Assembly: GCF_963259705.1 (NCBI RefSeq)
Contig: NC_081840.1
Span: 148,773,549 to 148,837,548, forward strand
DNA from: Myotis daubentonii
Taxonomy: Eukaryota; Chordata; Mammalia; Chiroptera; Vespertilionidae
Length of the DNA stretch: 64,000 nucleotides
Reading direction: 5' to 3'
Position 1 is the first letter of the stretch; the number at the start of each line of letters is the position of its first letter. Made by a program: the position numbers and the translations under genes. Shown one piece after another: positions 1-11,295 of this stretch. The notes beneath the pieces were generated by a model. It was given only the letters and a program-made list of their open reading frames with translations. It searched no databases and had not been told where the DNA came from.

Positions 1-2940
1 CACCTGGAAGCCAGCTCAGCTCTTGAACTGCTCCAAATTCCTCATATCGGGTTCATTATGGGAAGCCACCTGTGTCTCTGCTCATCAAATCCTGCCAGTT
101 TCTGGTTCTGATCTGTTGCAATACACCAGAGTCATTTCTAATTATAGAAGTAAAATAAATAATTCATGGGGATTTCCTGACCCTTCAGCTTAGAGCCCAT
201 GTGAAACTGGTCTATGTTGATGATCACAGAATTGCAAATTGCTTCAACACTTCTGCTAAGTAATTACCTAATCCAAGTATAAAACCTAAGTAATAGAGAT
301 TAACAAGTGGCATGGCTCAATTTTAATTGTGAAAATTATGAAGTACAAAATGTTTTCTCAGGACATGTTTGTAGGAGAGAATGCTCTGTATTCAGCAAAC
401 TGTTTCCTTTTTCTTGGGCACACGAAGGAATGTGGGCAGAAGTAAGGCGGACAACTTGCAGCCCTCTATGCAAATCCACTGTGATTTTTCCCTTTTCTTA
501 TCCATTGTTGATAAGACAGGAAGACAAGGCCCTGAAGGGATGTTAGCTCAGACATGCAATGAAAGGATCCTTCATCCCCCGAATGACTGCTTACGCGGAG
601 ACAACCCCTTCACCCACACCTCCATCCTCACACTGGATGTGACCGCAACAGGAAATACACATTTTTTATATTAGGAGACTGGATTTGGGGGGATTGCTGG
701 TTAAAACAGTGAGCCTACCCAGACTAGTGCAATACAATTTCAGATTCATAATTCAAACTAAGTTAACAATATTCATTTCATCATTTATTTAACAGGGTTA
801 TTCACCTCATTTGTTTACTATTCAACAGGTCTTTAGGGATCGTCTTTTAGTGAATGGATCAGACTAAATAAAGTTATGCAAATCAGTTTCTCTGAATGGT
901 TCTAAGTTATATGAATAATTTGTGTTCCATTAAATATTTTGACATTCCACAACAATTTTACTTATGACAATAATTAGCAATATGAAATGGTCATCCCAGT
1001 CTCTATCTGAATAATCACAATTACATCTAGTCTGATATGCCAGCATCTCCCTGCTTGTTAATAATTTCCCTATTAATAAGCCTGGCTGGATAGCTCAGAG
1101 AAATACAATCCCTGAACCATCTAGCTTCCCTTCATTCTATGGTTTAGATTCCACACCTGAACACAGAAAGCCATTTTCACATGTTTGCAACAAGCCATTA
1201 CCTCCAAACAGAAAAACAACATGTGTTGGTATGTTGATATGATGACAGTCATTAACACCATAGAACGAGGATGTATATTCCCTGAGTTAACAACAAAAAA
1301 AAGAATTCAAGTATATACATCAACCTAAGTTTAGGCTTTAACTTCAATAGTTAATAAACAAGACCAGGCAATTTTAAATTTTTGGAAATAAAGTTTTATA
1401 ACTTTCAAGCAGAATACGTGAAGTGGTCACAAAGTCCCTATGCATTAGGTTGAGGAAGAAAACACTTCTCAACTCTAACAACAGTCAAGACCCAAAATCA
1501 GTTATTGAGGTCGTCTCAATTAATTTCCAAACATCAACATGAAAAAAAGGAAACCAAGAAAATGTGAAGAAAATTTACAACTAATGTATACATGTAAACT
1601 TTAAGGATCTTTAAAGGGAATTGTGGACCCTCTACATTGTTAAAAAACAAAACAAACAAACAAACAAAACACTAAGATTAGTAGTCATAATGGTGTAAAC
1701 TAGTGGGAAAAATTATAATTCACATTAAGTTTATGCTATTTCTATGACATTAGGAACTTTTCAAATAAGTTAAATATAATGTAAATGCTGTGCTAACATA
1801 GGGTTTGTTTCCAGAAGAGGACTTGTATATACATACATAAACAGGTGTTCAATGTAATGTTTCCTGAGCTAAGGCATCTTCAGCATCAGAAAGCACCTGG
1901 AATTTCCACATTAAAATTTCTGATTTATGGAGCCCTTGCTTTACAAAGTGAACATTTTTTTAGGTTGGATTCCATTTTTACTTCTTTTAAAATTTGCACA
2001 AAGAATAAAATTAGTTCAAATTTTCTATGTAATAAGAGCCATACGTGTAGTACCTGAATTTCAAATCAGTGCAGTCCATAGCAATGCCAGTTATCTTTGA
2101 GTATGTGAGTGTGTATTTTTAGTTACAATTCATAAGATGAGCTTAAGGTATTCGGTGGCATATTCAAGATTCCCCACTGAACAACAAATGTATTTCACTT
2201 GACATGTCTGTTACATCAATTATTCCAATCTCCTTCTTTCTATCACTGCTTATGCTTTAAAAATCCTTAAAGCTTTCTTTTGAATACAGCTGGAACTCAT
2301 TAGCTCCTCTCTGCCAATTTAACTATTATTCTGTCACTTTTCCTCTTTCCCTTTATGTCCTCAACCTAATAAGTGACATTTTCCTGCTTTTTATTATTAT
2401 TATTATTATTTTGGTTGGGAATTCCACTGAATCAGCTTTCCAGCAAACCTGGTGTGTAGAATTTAAAGCTCCCCTATTACTTTTGGCTAATAAATAAAAA
2501 CAATTAAGCAATCTTCTGCACCAGTAGAAGATGACCACTGTTTATCTGGGTTCTGCATTCAGAATTGGAACCGGTGCTATTTCATCCCAGAGCCTAAATA
2601 TCAAAATATTTGTGAATTGAGCTTTGCACTCTACTGAGCTATGTCAATTCATGTTTCACAGTGAACATATTTACAACAAAAAGATTTTCTGGCACTGTGA
2701 GAACACGAGCCTTAGTAAGACTCTAAATGTTGCCCTTTGCCATTGCTTTGTCTCTGGAAAGTAATGCCAAATAATGCACTCCCTTGGATGTGAGTCAAAT
2801 ATGCAAATTATAGCTTGTGACTAATGGCTTTGTTTAGAAGTCTGGATTCCTTTCTTTTTATTGCTGGATGATATGAGACATTTCTACTGGATCTGTTATA
2901 TCTGACAATTTTCTTTTATTCTATTTAGTGGCTGGAAAAC
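1..2940. other. Unassigned AT-rich sequence, no gene seen
   Basis: I recognise no exon, RNA gene or repeat family here. The longest open frames (up to 97 codons near 381-674) lack splice context and any recognisable protein. Small simple repeats are present: an AAAC-type run near 1643-1670 and an ATT run near 2392-2411. Old, unrecognisable repeat relics or regulatory sequence cannot be excluded. Confidence 0.5.
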
Positions 2941-2947
2941 CTGCAAA

Positions 2948-2982
2948 AATAAAGTTATTTGTAAGTGGTAAAAAAAAAAAAA
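2948..2982 (+). other. AATAAA signal followed by an A-tract
   Basis: An AATAAA hexamer (2948-2953) lies about 17 bases before a run of 13 A residues (2970-2982). This spacing resembles the end of a polyadenylated transcript copied into the genome. I could not find a matching target-site duplication upstream, so it may be an old retrocopy end, a genuine polyadenylation site beside a chance A-run, or coincidence. Confidence 0.3.
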
Positions 2983-3477
2983 TCTCATGTAAATAATGGA
3001 CCTATCAAATTAGAAAATTAATTAAATTTCTAGAAAATGGATATGCTCAATGAGGTATTTGTTAATAACACATATGCTCTTCCTAAATTTTATAAAATGG
3101 AAGGAAAATGAGAACTTTGCCCAGTTAGGCATAAGTTTGTAAGGGGGAGAAAAAAACCATAGGAATTTGTATAACATCTTAAGTAGGTTTAAATAATCCT
3201 TGAAATTGAACCAGAAGTACATTTTATAAAACTCATCTTTCCCTCTCAAGAGTCCCATTCAGGATAACATGTGTGCAAATCCTAGGCAATATACGGCTGC
3301 AAAGTGAGGCAAGGGACACATCAAGAATTGAGCCAAGTTCTTTCTGAATTATGTTCCATAAGTCCTCTATATCTTCAATCACTAATTTTACCTATAAAAT
3401 AAAGTCTTTCTGTCTGTGGCTTACTGAAAGGATGAAGAAAAATTTGAGAACATGTAAGAAAAATAAATATCTGGGGG

Positions 3478-3639
3478 GTGGGAAGAGGTTAACCAAAGAA
3501 CTTATATGCCCATGGCCACAGACAATAGTGTGGTAAATAGGTGAGGCAGGGTGGGAACAGGTGGAGGGGGATGGAGGGGGACAATGGGGGGACGAACAGA
3601 GGGGTGGGGGGACATATGTAATATTCTCAACAATAAAGC

Positions 3640-3670
<31 letters not shown>

Positions 3671-3672
3671 AT
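3478..3672 (+). mobile_element. L1 3' UTR end with AAAT-repeat tail
   Basis: The sequence runs through a purine-rich, G-run-containing stretch (about 3540-3610), then ACATATGTAATA, then CAATAAAG and an (AAAT)n tail at about 3641-3672. The same order is seen in the L1 ending near 50.03 kb of this window, which supports the call. Only the last ~165 bases of the element are present, so it is a strongly 5'-truncated insertion. Reverse frames of 62-105 codons across it come from the tail and G/C runs and are not genes. Confidence 0.75.
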
Positions 3673-3867
3673 GAATATTGTGCCAGCCACTATTCTTAAA
3701 ATGTATCATTATAATGTTGTTTACCTTTTAAGAATAGTGTCCGTATTACATTTGCAACTGTAATTGAAGTGATGAGATTTTACCCTGTTCTGTGTTATCT
3801 AAGGCCAGCTTTCCTTCTTTTCTCTCTCCCTCCCAAGCTTCCCTTCCTTTTCTAAATTTTTTTTAGA

Positions 3868-4010
3868 CATATTTATTGTGCCTTAGTTTGGGGTTGGGCA
3901 CTGTGTCAAACTCTGAATATACCGATCAACAAGATGGACATAGTTTCTGACAGTTCAGTAAAAGAGACCATCGTTGATTAGGTAAAAGTAAAGGGGAAAA
4001 GGTTACAGGT
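3868..4010 (-). repeat. Probable L2 LINE 3'-end relic
   Basis: The order 'ATATTTATTGTGCC ... GGGCACTGTG' followed by wording like 'accgatcaacaagatgga' resembles the reverse complement of the L2 3' end, in which an ATTTATTGAG block precedes the 'ggcactgt' block. It is heavily diverged. Confidence 0.4.
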
Positions 4011-5045
4011 ATCATGAAACAAATAACAGAAGAAGATCATCTGTAGTGACACAACAACTTATCAAGGTAGATGAGGGTAGGAGGTTGACTGAGTAATGAT
4101 TTCTGGAACTAGAGAAACCATTTAGACAAAGTTGTTCATCCTGGCCTCCATTCATATATATCTTTAATTCATTAAAGCAGTAAGTTTGGGCAGAGAGAGA
4201 CTGCATAATAGTAACTAGTTGAGCTTTTAGGGTGCCATTTCTGAGGATCCTAAGAAAGGATGATGCACTTAGAAATGAGAATTCAACTCTCCCATAATAG
4301 CTCATTGTTTCTTCTGAAGGAGGTTCCGTGTCTTGATGAAAAAATTAAATGAATTACAACAGTCCCTTGGCTAGATTGTTTTCAAGACATGTGAAAGTTC
4401 AGTGGTATCCCTGTGAACCCTTCCTCTACATTCTTGCTTTCTGTACTGACTTTAAAATGCTGAAGATTTTAAGTCAATTTACTACAGCAGCCTCACTATC
4501 ACGGACTGAAGAAATACTACCAAATAAATATAAGAGATCAAAAGCAAGTACCAGCAAGAGAGTGGGAGTTTTTGCTAGTTCACTTTGGAAATGCACCATA
4601 TTTTTTTGCCTTACAGCTTCTCCATAAGTTATGGTTCTTTCTTTTACTTACAATTAGGAAAAGGGAATTATATCATGCCAATGCATTTTACACACAAACA
4701 TATCCATAAGCAATGCTCAGTCATAAAAGATTCACAAGTTTATATTATTATTTATAGTATATCCTTTTTACTAAACTCAAAATATACCTATGAAGTTCCA
4801 GTTCCTGTTGACATATCTGACTTTCAGGGCCTGTTATATATCATGGTAAAGTCTCCTTGCAGGGGATGCTTTTAGTGCTGTGCCAGAAGTTTAATCTGGA
4901 ACCAGACAAAACTAAACCAAGCTGAGATTCAAACCACTACAAAATTTGACTTTTTAGAAAGTATCAGAAGCTTATAAAACAAAGAGAGAATCAAATATTC
5001 TTAACTAAATTTCTGAAAATCTCCTTATAATCTCTTGATGAACAT
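4011..5045. other. Unassigned sequence, no gene seen
   Basis: Nothing recognisable. Frames of 92-97 codons on both strands (4012-4305 minus, 4349-4627 and 4585-4875 plus) show no known domain and overlap one another, as chance frames do. Confidence 0.45.
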
Positions 5046-5740
5046 TCACTGGAATGTCCAAATTTGCCCTTCCTCAACCCCACATCTACTACTGCTTGGC
5101 CTCTCTCTTGGTATCTCTCACCGGCACTATTGCATGTGTCTCGAGTCTACTCTCCCCATCTTCTCCCTCTTCCACACTGTTCTGAAAATTGCCTTGCTAA
5201 AAATCTGATAATGCCATGTCCCTGTTTAAAAGCCTCCACATACTCCCCACTCTCTATATTTTAATTCTTTAACTTGGCATAAATGTCCCTATACAAATTT
5301 GCTCCCGAGCTACCTCTCCAGGCTCAGCTGCTCTTCCACTCCATTCACTCAGTGTGTCCAGCCACAGGCAATACCTCACTTTTGCCCCTATGTGCTCCTT
5401 AGTGACTCCTGTCCCGTACATACTGTCTACTTTGCTTACAATTTTCTTTCCTTCCATTCATGCTTGGGAACCTTTCTAACCCAGCCTTCTCTAAATTTAG
5501 CCAGGAATGCTTGGCAACATTGTCACAGTAATTTGTTCACCTCTGTTTAGACACTGACTTACATTGGTCTATGCTCCCTTCTTCACTTACTGTAGTCTTC
5601 ATACTCTTTGGGGGCAAAGACTATGTCTTGATTATCTTCAAGGGTGTACATATATACCTAGATCTCTATCTATAGCTATCTATCACCTATCTGATGCTTA
5701 TTACAAATGCTCAATGACAGCTGAATAAATGAATTTTCAA
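5046..5740 (+). repeat. L2 LINE 3' portion, old
   Basis: The text follows the usual L2 3' order: a pyrimidine-rich stretch about cities of 'ctgataatgccatgtccctg' type (about 5203-5223), a 'cctccacatactccc' block, then 'ctttgggggcaaagactatgtctt' near 5608-5631, and finally 'gctcaatgacagctgaataaatgaa' near 5709-5733, which corresponds to the L2 terminal 'ctcaataaatgtttgttgaatgaa'. Short frames across it (66 and 83 codons) are remnants or chance. The end assignment is good; the 5' limit is approximate. Confidence 0.6.
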
Positions 5741-6032
5741 AATGCATATTTAGACTGAGTTGAACCATTTTGTTTAAGTTGATCAGACTCCATCCATTAT
5801 AGCTCTAGATTTTTTAATTAAGACTATTTGGTCCAAATTAATCTATATAACAATTTATTTCCATCATAATATAATGAAGTATACTTTTCCTGCAAGTAAT
5901 TTATTTAAATTTATATATAAAAATTTACCTAAAGTCATAAAAATATTTGTTTTATTTCCAAAAGGACAAGGAATAAAAGAGACAAATCTATATTTTATAT
6001 TTTCTTATTACATAGCATGTCTCTTTGCAACA

Positions 6033-6274
6033 TCTATAAAAGAGTAATATGCTAATTAGACTGGACATCCTTCCTGACGAAGCTGGGGCTGGAGGAGTGC
6101 CAGCCTGGGTCCCGGGTGCCTGCCAGTGGCTGGAGGAGGGAAGCCTGGGTCCCAGGTGCTGGAGGGAAGCACGTGCCAGCAGCCCAAATCCCGAGTGCCA
6201 GAGGGAAGCTGGTGCTGGCAGCCGAGGAAAGGAAGGCCTACTCTTGCACGAATTTTCGTGCATCAGGCCTCTAA
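6033..6274 (+). mobile_element. Short non-autonomous Helitron (HeliBat type)
   Basis: It starts TCTATAAAAGAGTAATATGC and ends with the hairpin GCACGAATTTTCGTGC followed by ATCAGGCCTCTAA, that is, a CTRR terminus with a hairpin about 10 bases upstream. The flanks are A (6032) and T (6275), the host AT expected for Helitron insertion without duplication. The 242-bp body is GC-rich and contains direct repeats of the 'GGGTCCC(A/G)GGTGC' type near 6109-6160. It has no coding capacity for Rep/helicase; frames of 60-91 codons here are incidental. Such elements move using proteins supplied by an autonomous copy. Confidence 0.9.
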
Positions 6275-6829
6275 TATCATTATATTAATATTGTCTAATC
6301 AACCATAAGAGTTACATAATTCAAAATTTAAAATTCTATGACTTATTTGAAAAATATGTTATTTCATATATTGAGGTATATATAATTAATTATTACAATA
6401 GAGGAATTAACCTCCACATTAATTGTACAAATCAATAAATGTTAAAACAATGACATGGAATTTCTAACTATAATATTAGTTCAAAGGGAAAAAATATGTC
6501 AGAACTAATCTGAACTGAGGGTTTACTCCATAAATTTTATTAATTAATATTTTACTTTCCATAAGAAAATAATTCAAGTAAGAAAAAAATTAAACAGTAT
6601 CCAAATATCTTTCCTGATATTTTATTTATTAGGGACAAGAGACAATTCCCTAATAGGAAAGATGAAAATTACAGATAAAATTTTGTTCATACACTAAAGA
6701 GAGTAGTTCTTGAAACAGAAAATCCATACCAGGTCCTGCTAAAGACATTCTAGGATAAACAGCTTTCACAAGTTCTTAAGTTTCATTCAAGTACAGAGCT
6801 GAATGTACTACAGTCCAACGTAGGCTATG
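6275..6829. other. Unassigned very AT-rich sequence
   Basis: No gene or repeat family recognised. Base composition is strongly A/T, unlike the flanking Helitron. Confidence 0.5.
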
Positions 6830-7055
6830 CAATTCACTCACATCCAGGGAGAACTCTTGCTGTTTCCAGGGGCTGAGGAAAGGGGAAACGGGTGATGGTG
6901 GTCAAAGTGTACAAAGTTTCAGTTATGCAAGATGAGTAATTTCTGGAGGTCTAATGTACAGCATGGTGACGAGAGCTAACAATACTGTTATATACTTGTA
7001 ATTTCCTAAGAGGATACATAACAAGATGATAATTATGCAGAGAAAATACAAATAG
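6830..7055 (+). repeat. L1 3' UTR fragment (older L1M-like)
   Basis: The run 'tgtttccaggggctgagg', then 'caaagtgtacaaagtttcagtta', 'gatgagtaatttctggaggtctaatgtacagcatggtga' and 'taacaatactgttatatactt' follows the well-known order of an L1 3' UTR in mammals. It is diverged and lacks ORF2 and a clear poly(A) tail. Confidence 0.7.
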
Positions 7056-7229
7056 TTTCCCGTCAAGGGATTAGAATCTGGCATAACAGCTCCAGAAATT
7101 TAAGGCCTGATAAGGCCTTCACCTAACCACCAACCAGCTCTGGAAGCCTGAGACTATGTAGAAGCAATTTGCTTACTGACCTCACTGAGAACATCCTCTG
7201 GGGCTTAAAACCTCCCTTTGCTTTCTCCC

Positions 7230-7480
7230 TCCACCCACTGTTCAGCAAATATTTGTGTGCAAGGCACTGTGCTAAGGAATGGGTATAAAACAGTAAACTA
7301 TACTACAATTATGACCTTGGCCCTCATAAAGTTCATAGTCTAACAGGGGAAACCTATTTAAGCAAGCAAATAGAATAAAATGTGGTAGAAAAAGGAAGAA
7401 TAAGGCACTTGGCAATGTCACAACCCAAAGGGGTAGGAGTAGAGGCAGGACAGGCATCCCTGAGGCAGTGATGACTATGT
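7230..7480 (-). repeat. L2 LINE relic, reverse orientation
   Basis: The block 'ttcagcaaatatttgtgtgcaaggcactgtgctaaggaatggg' (about 7242-7282) and then 'ccctcataaagttcatagtctaacagggg' (7321-7349) matches the order of the reverse complement of an L2 3' end. The 119-codon reverse frame at 7272-7631 overlaps it and is not a gene. Confidence 0.55.
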
Positions 7481-8678
7481 TGGACCTGCAGATAAATTTA
7501 ATTGATTTAAACCTTTCTGTAAATCCACGTCCTGACCACAATCTGATCCTTCTTGCCTCCTGCCTGTAGGACCATAATCCATCTTGATTATAATCCATCT
7601 TGATTATACCATTTTGCCACAAAATACTCAACTAATGACTGGACTCTTTTTCATTCTACTAGGACACTAAAATCCAGACTCCCTCTCTGAGGCCAAAATT
7701 CAAAAATTTCTTTAATGCAATTCAGTTGAGTAAACAGCATCCTAGGATCTTGCGAGGCTGAGAGTAGTAATACAATGTTTTGTGGGCTTTTACACCAGCC
7801 ATACCTCCTCCTGTCAAGCCCTCACTGTATCTAAGTTGAATAGGAAAATAAATCAAATCTGCATCATGGAAAGATCACTACCAGGTGGGTAAACAGAAAA
7901 CATGATTGACTGGCCAACAATCTACAAATAGAATATATTACGCAAATACGTAAAATGTTACACTTATGCATTTAAGACATCTTAGGGTAGATGAACATTC
8001 TATCTAATAGCTTTCAATGTGGAAAAGCTTGATCTTTAAGAAAGTACTGTTAGAAGTTGCTGGGGCTCTTAAAATTGAACGTGGTAAAAACCATGCAGCG
8101 AGATGTATTTTTTAACATGTTAAATGTCCTTCAGTTAGCGTTCTACCTAACTAATATATTATGGGAAGTATTATTTTGAGTGTATCAATAAATTGCATTA
8201 AATAAGTATATAATTGTACTGCATGTGACAGCATGTAGTCACACTCTTTCTTAGTAAGAAATTTAAAGGGATAGCTTCTCCATGAGCTTCTCTATGAGCA
8301 TGTCTTCCCTCTGAGCCACCGAATGGCAAGCCTGAGCTGGCAAAAATACCAACATAAAACCAGTTCCGTTACAGAAACTCTCACAGAGCAAGAACTCAGT
8401 TTTGTTACAAAATATGTCATAATTGCAATAAAATATATCATCCATAAACTCAAAAATATAATTATTGACAGATATAATTCTCAGATCTTCAGTATTGCTG
8501 TATTTTCTAATTTTATAAGTATTAAAAGCTAAATGCTGAGAGAAGTAGTAGAACATGCAAAATATAACCTTTAAATTCTAAATTCTGTCTATAGACTAAA
8601 AGTAAAAATTTACCCCCTTCTGAGTTTCTGGTGTTTATGCATAATGAATACATCTCTACACCTAAAAACATTAAAAGC
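7481..8678. other. Unassigned sequence, no gene seen
   Basis: No recognisable gene, RNA or repeat. Frames at 8263-8556 (minus) and 8323-8532 (plus) overlap on opposite strands without any recognisable domain. Confidence 0.45.
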
Positions 8679-8689
8679 TGTGAATCACA

Positions 8690-8908
8690 CTGGGCTGGTG
8701 TTGCTCAGTGGTTGAGTGCCAACCTATGTACCAGGAGGTCATGATTCAATTCTGGGTCAGGGCACATGCCCAGGTTGCAGGCTTGATCACCACTAGGGGG
8801 CATGTAGGAGGAGCCTATCAATGATTCCCTCTCAACATTTGATGTTTCTATCTCTCTCTCCCTCTCTCTTACTCTCTGAAATCAAGAAAAAATATATTTT
8901 AAAAAAGA
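8690..8908 (+). mobile_element. Ves SINE (tRNA-derived)
   Basis: The head shows the tRNA-like A box region (GTTGCTCAGTGGTTGAGTG) and B box region (GGTCATGATTCAATTC), followed by the bat-specific body (GGGCACATGCCCAGGTTGCA), a CT-rich segment and an A-rich tail. An 11-bp duplication TGTGAATCACA flanks it (8679-8689 and 8909-8919), which proves L1-mediated insertion. The body carries CCACTAGGGGGCATG (8790-8804), a good match to the core CTCF motif. Confidence 0.92.
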
Positions 8909-8919
8909 TGTGAATCACA

Positions 8920-10006
8920 AGTAACAAGTGTGGTACAGGGCAAAAATTAAGGCCCAATTGTATGTGTTGCCTTGACATCTGGTGAAACCAGCAGGGCTAG
9001 GAATAGCCTAATTACAGGTGCCCCTCTCCACTCTACTCCCACAGATAAAGTCCCTTTCTAAACCAACCTTTTTATCAAGGGGATTAGGTGCAGTTCCTGC
9101 TTATCCCTGAGCAGTGGGTTTCAGTTCCCTGTCAATCCACAGAATTTCATCCTCCATGGAAAGCAAGGGCAGTCCATCCTCTTGATATAGTGAAGCCTGC
9201 CACTCACAGCCTTTAGTTACACAGCCTCTCTGTGGCCCTGCATAGCACGTGGTGTCCTCCTCCTCCAGCTCTGAGAACATATGACTAGTAAACTGCTGAT
9301 GATCTCGTCTGTCCAGTGTCAGGTGTTATGTGTTCAGCCATCCCTATCACTCTAGGATAGGAATCTTTCCTTCGCCAGTGAGGTAAAAAGGAGGCAATTA
9401 AAACATCAACCTTATTGTTCTAATGAAAAAATAAAAGGCTTATCTTTCATTCATACACATCAACATTTTAGTGTTAAGCTCTATTGCCAGAAAAGAATAT
9501 GGAAACTCCAGGGGCTTCTATTCATGGTCAAAGACATGAAAAATGACAGCAAGTGTCTAGCGTTACAAAGCAAATAGTTTGTACCAAATCCAAATCTGGC
9601 TTTTCATGCAGCTAATTTTAATTTGAAATTTACCACTCAATAACTAGTCTTTAAGTAATCATTATTAACCAACTTTAACTAGTTTATATTAGTTTAAGTT
9701 CAGGAGAATCCTGTCTAACTGAACCTGAAGATTGGTGAACTATACAGCATTTCAGTAAGAGTTCTTTATACAAAATACACAATTGAGATTACAGCTTAAG
9801 AACATGTGACTTTTTTTTTCTCCTCATACTTTTTAAGATTAAATAATTTCCTTACTGGTACATAAAGTCAACCAACCCACATATTTAGGAAACAGGAGGT
9901 TTTATATATTCATTGATCCCAAGATATTAACTTTTTTCAAAAAATTAGCCTCAATTTTTCTGAGAGTAAAATACTTCAATATCTATTGAACTTTTAGCCA
10001 TCCAAC

Positions 10007-10008
<2 letters not shown>
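8920..10008. other. Unassigned sequence, no gene seen
   Basis: No gene found. The stretch 8930-9370 has a mixed composition with a possible LTR-like end (AGTAAACTGCTGATGATCTC near 9287-9306), but I could not support a family. The remainder is AT-rich. Confidence 0.4.

Positions 10009-10054
<46 letters not shown>
10009..10054. repeat. (AT)n microsatellite
   Basis: About 23 uninterrupted AT dinucleotides. Being perfect and long, it is likely to be variable in length between individuals. Confidence 0.95.
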
Positions 10055-10056
<2 letters not shown>

Positions 10057-10299
10057 ACACAAAATGTCATGGTGGAGCTGAAAATACAGGTCAAATCCTG
10101 TCTAATATAAACTTACTGGGCTCATGGTATTGGTATTTTATAACTCATTTTAAATTATGTTTAGCTTATTTTTCATGACCTGCCAAATGTCTTTCCCAGT
10201 AAGAGTTAATACTTATATTGAAGATGATGTTAGATGTAGCATCAACAGAGAATAGTATAAGATCACAAATGTTTGAAAGGTTCTATTTATTGTCATACA

Positions 10300-10415
10300 G
10301 TCATTCGTCTGTTCAACATACATTTATTAGAGCCTTCCACAGAAGCTACAAAGATAAAATGTATAGTCCCTATCTTCAAGGAATTCACATAGAATCTAGA
10401 CAGGGGACTTGAACT
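10300..10415 (-). repeat. L2 LINE relic, reverse orientation
   Basis: 'cagtcattcgtctgttcaacatacatttattagagcc' then 'ccctatcttcaaggaattcacatagaatctagac' follows the reverse complement of an L2 3' end, where ATTCAACAAATATTTATTGAG is followed by a 'ccctcatggagctcacagtctag' block. The 64-codon plus-strand frame across it is incidental. Confidence 0.55.
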
Positions 10416-10591
10416 TATCAGAATAGAGGCTCCAGGGAAAGTGCTGATAATTAATGTTTCTCCCAGAGACTAGAAAGGGACAATAAAAACACATCGAAAT
10501 GGGGGGGGGATGGAGGGGCGGGAGTGAAAATGAGACAGCTCCCATAAAAAGAGTAAAGTTTTGTATGACTTAAGATAGCCTAAGAATGGTA

Positions 10592-11048
10592 CAGTGGGTA
10601 AAACTGAAACCCCCCCAAAAGGTATGTCCAAGTCCCAAAGCCAGTGCCTGTGACTAAGACTGTTTAGAAAAGGGGTCCTTGCAGATGTAATTAACAAAGA
10701 GTCTTAAGATGAGATCATCTTGGATTAACAAAATGGTCCCTAAATCCAATGACAAATGTCCTTATAATAAGAGGAGAAGATACAGACAGAAGAGGAGAAA
10801 CTCAGGGGAGAAGGTCATATAACGGTGAAGGAACAGATAGGTGTTGTGCTCTCATAAGCCAAAAACACCTGGAGCTACAAAGAGCTGGAAGAGGCAAGGA
10901 AGGATTTTCCACTAGAGTTCAGAGGGAACGTGGCCTTGATGGCACCTTGATTTTGGGTTGCTGGCCTCCAGACTATGAGAGAATGAATATTTGTTTTGTT
11001 ACCAAGCTTGTGGTAATTTGTGACAACAGCCCTAGAAAATATTACAGG
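10592..11048 (+). repeat. Old LTR of MLT1 (ERVL-MaLR) type
   Basis: The sequence follows the order typical of MaLR-family LTRs: a start like 'gggtaaaactgaaacccccccaaaa', 'tccaagtcccaaagccagtgcctgtga', 'gtccttgcagatgtaattaa', 'ccctaaatccaatgacaaatgtccttataa', 'gctggaagaggcaaggaaggatt', 'ggcaccttgattttgg', 'ctggcctccagactatgagagaatgaatatttg' and an end '...cagccctagaaaatattaca'. It is a solitary LTR of an ancient endogenous element with no internal genes beside it. The 100-codon plus frame and 74-codon minus frame inside are not genes. The exact subfamily was not determined. Confidence 0.7.
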
Positions 11049-11194
11049 TAGGGTATCTATACATGGATTTCCTGGTCTGAGGAAAAATGGCAGAAACAAC
11101 TATGGAGACAAACAAAATCAAGTTTCTAAATTGAAAAACAACATTCTCATCGGTGATGGCAAGAGATGGAAAACAGAAAAGTCTATATTGGCCT

Positions 11195-11295
11195 AGATCA
11201 GAAGTACCACCTGTCGCCGCCTAGCTGTGTCCCTTGACACATTCCTCTCAGAGCCTCAATTTCATCGTCTGTAAAGTGAGTGAGACTGAGGAAGA
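11195..11295 (+). repeat. MIR SINE core fragment
   Basis: The phrase 'cctagctgtgtcccttgacacattcctctcagagcctcaatttcatcgtctgtaaagtg' corresponds to the conserved MIR segment 'ctagctgtgtgacc...ctcagtttcctcatctgtaaaatg'. It is an old, partial copy. Confidence 0.65.

Noticed and set aside
8930..9370. Possible LTR end (AGTAAACTGCTGATGATCTC followed by a TGTCCAGTGTC-type stretch)
   Set aside because: No matching LTR start, second LTR, primer-binding site or duplication could be found, so I left it unassigned.
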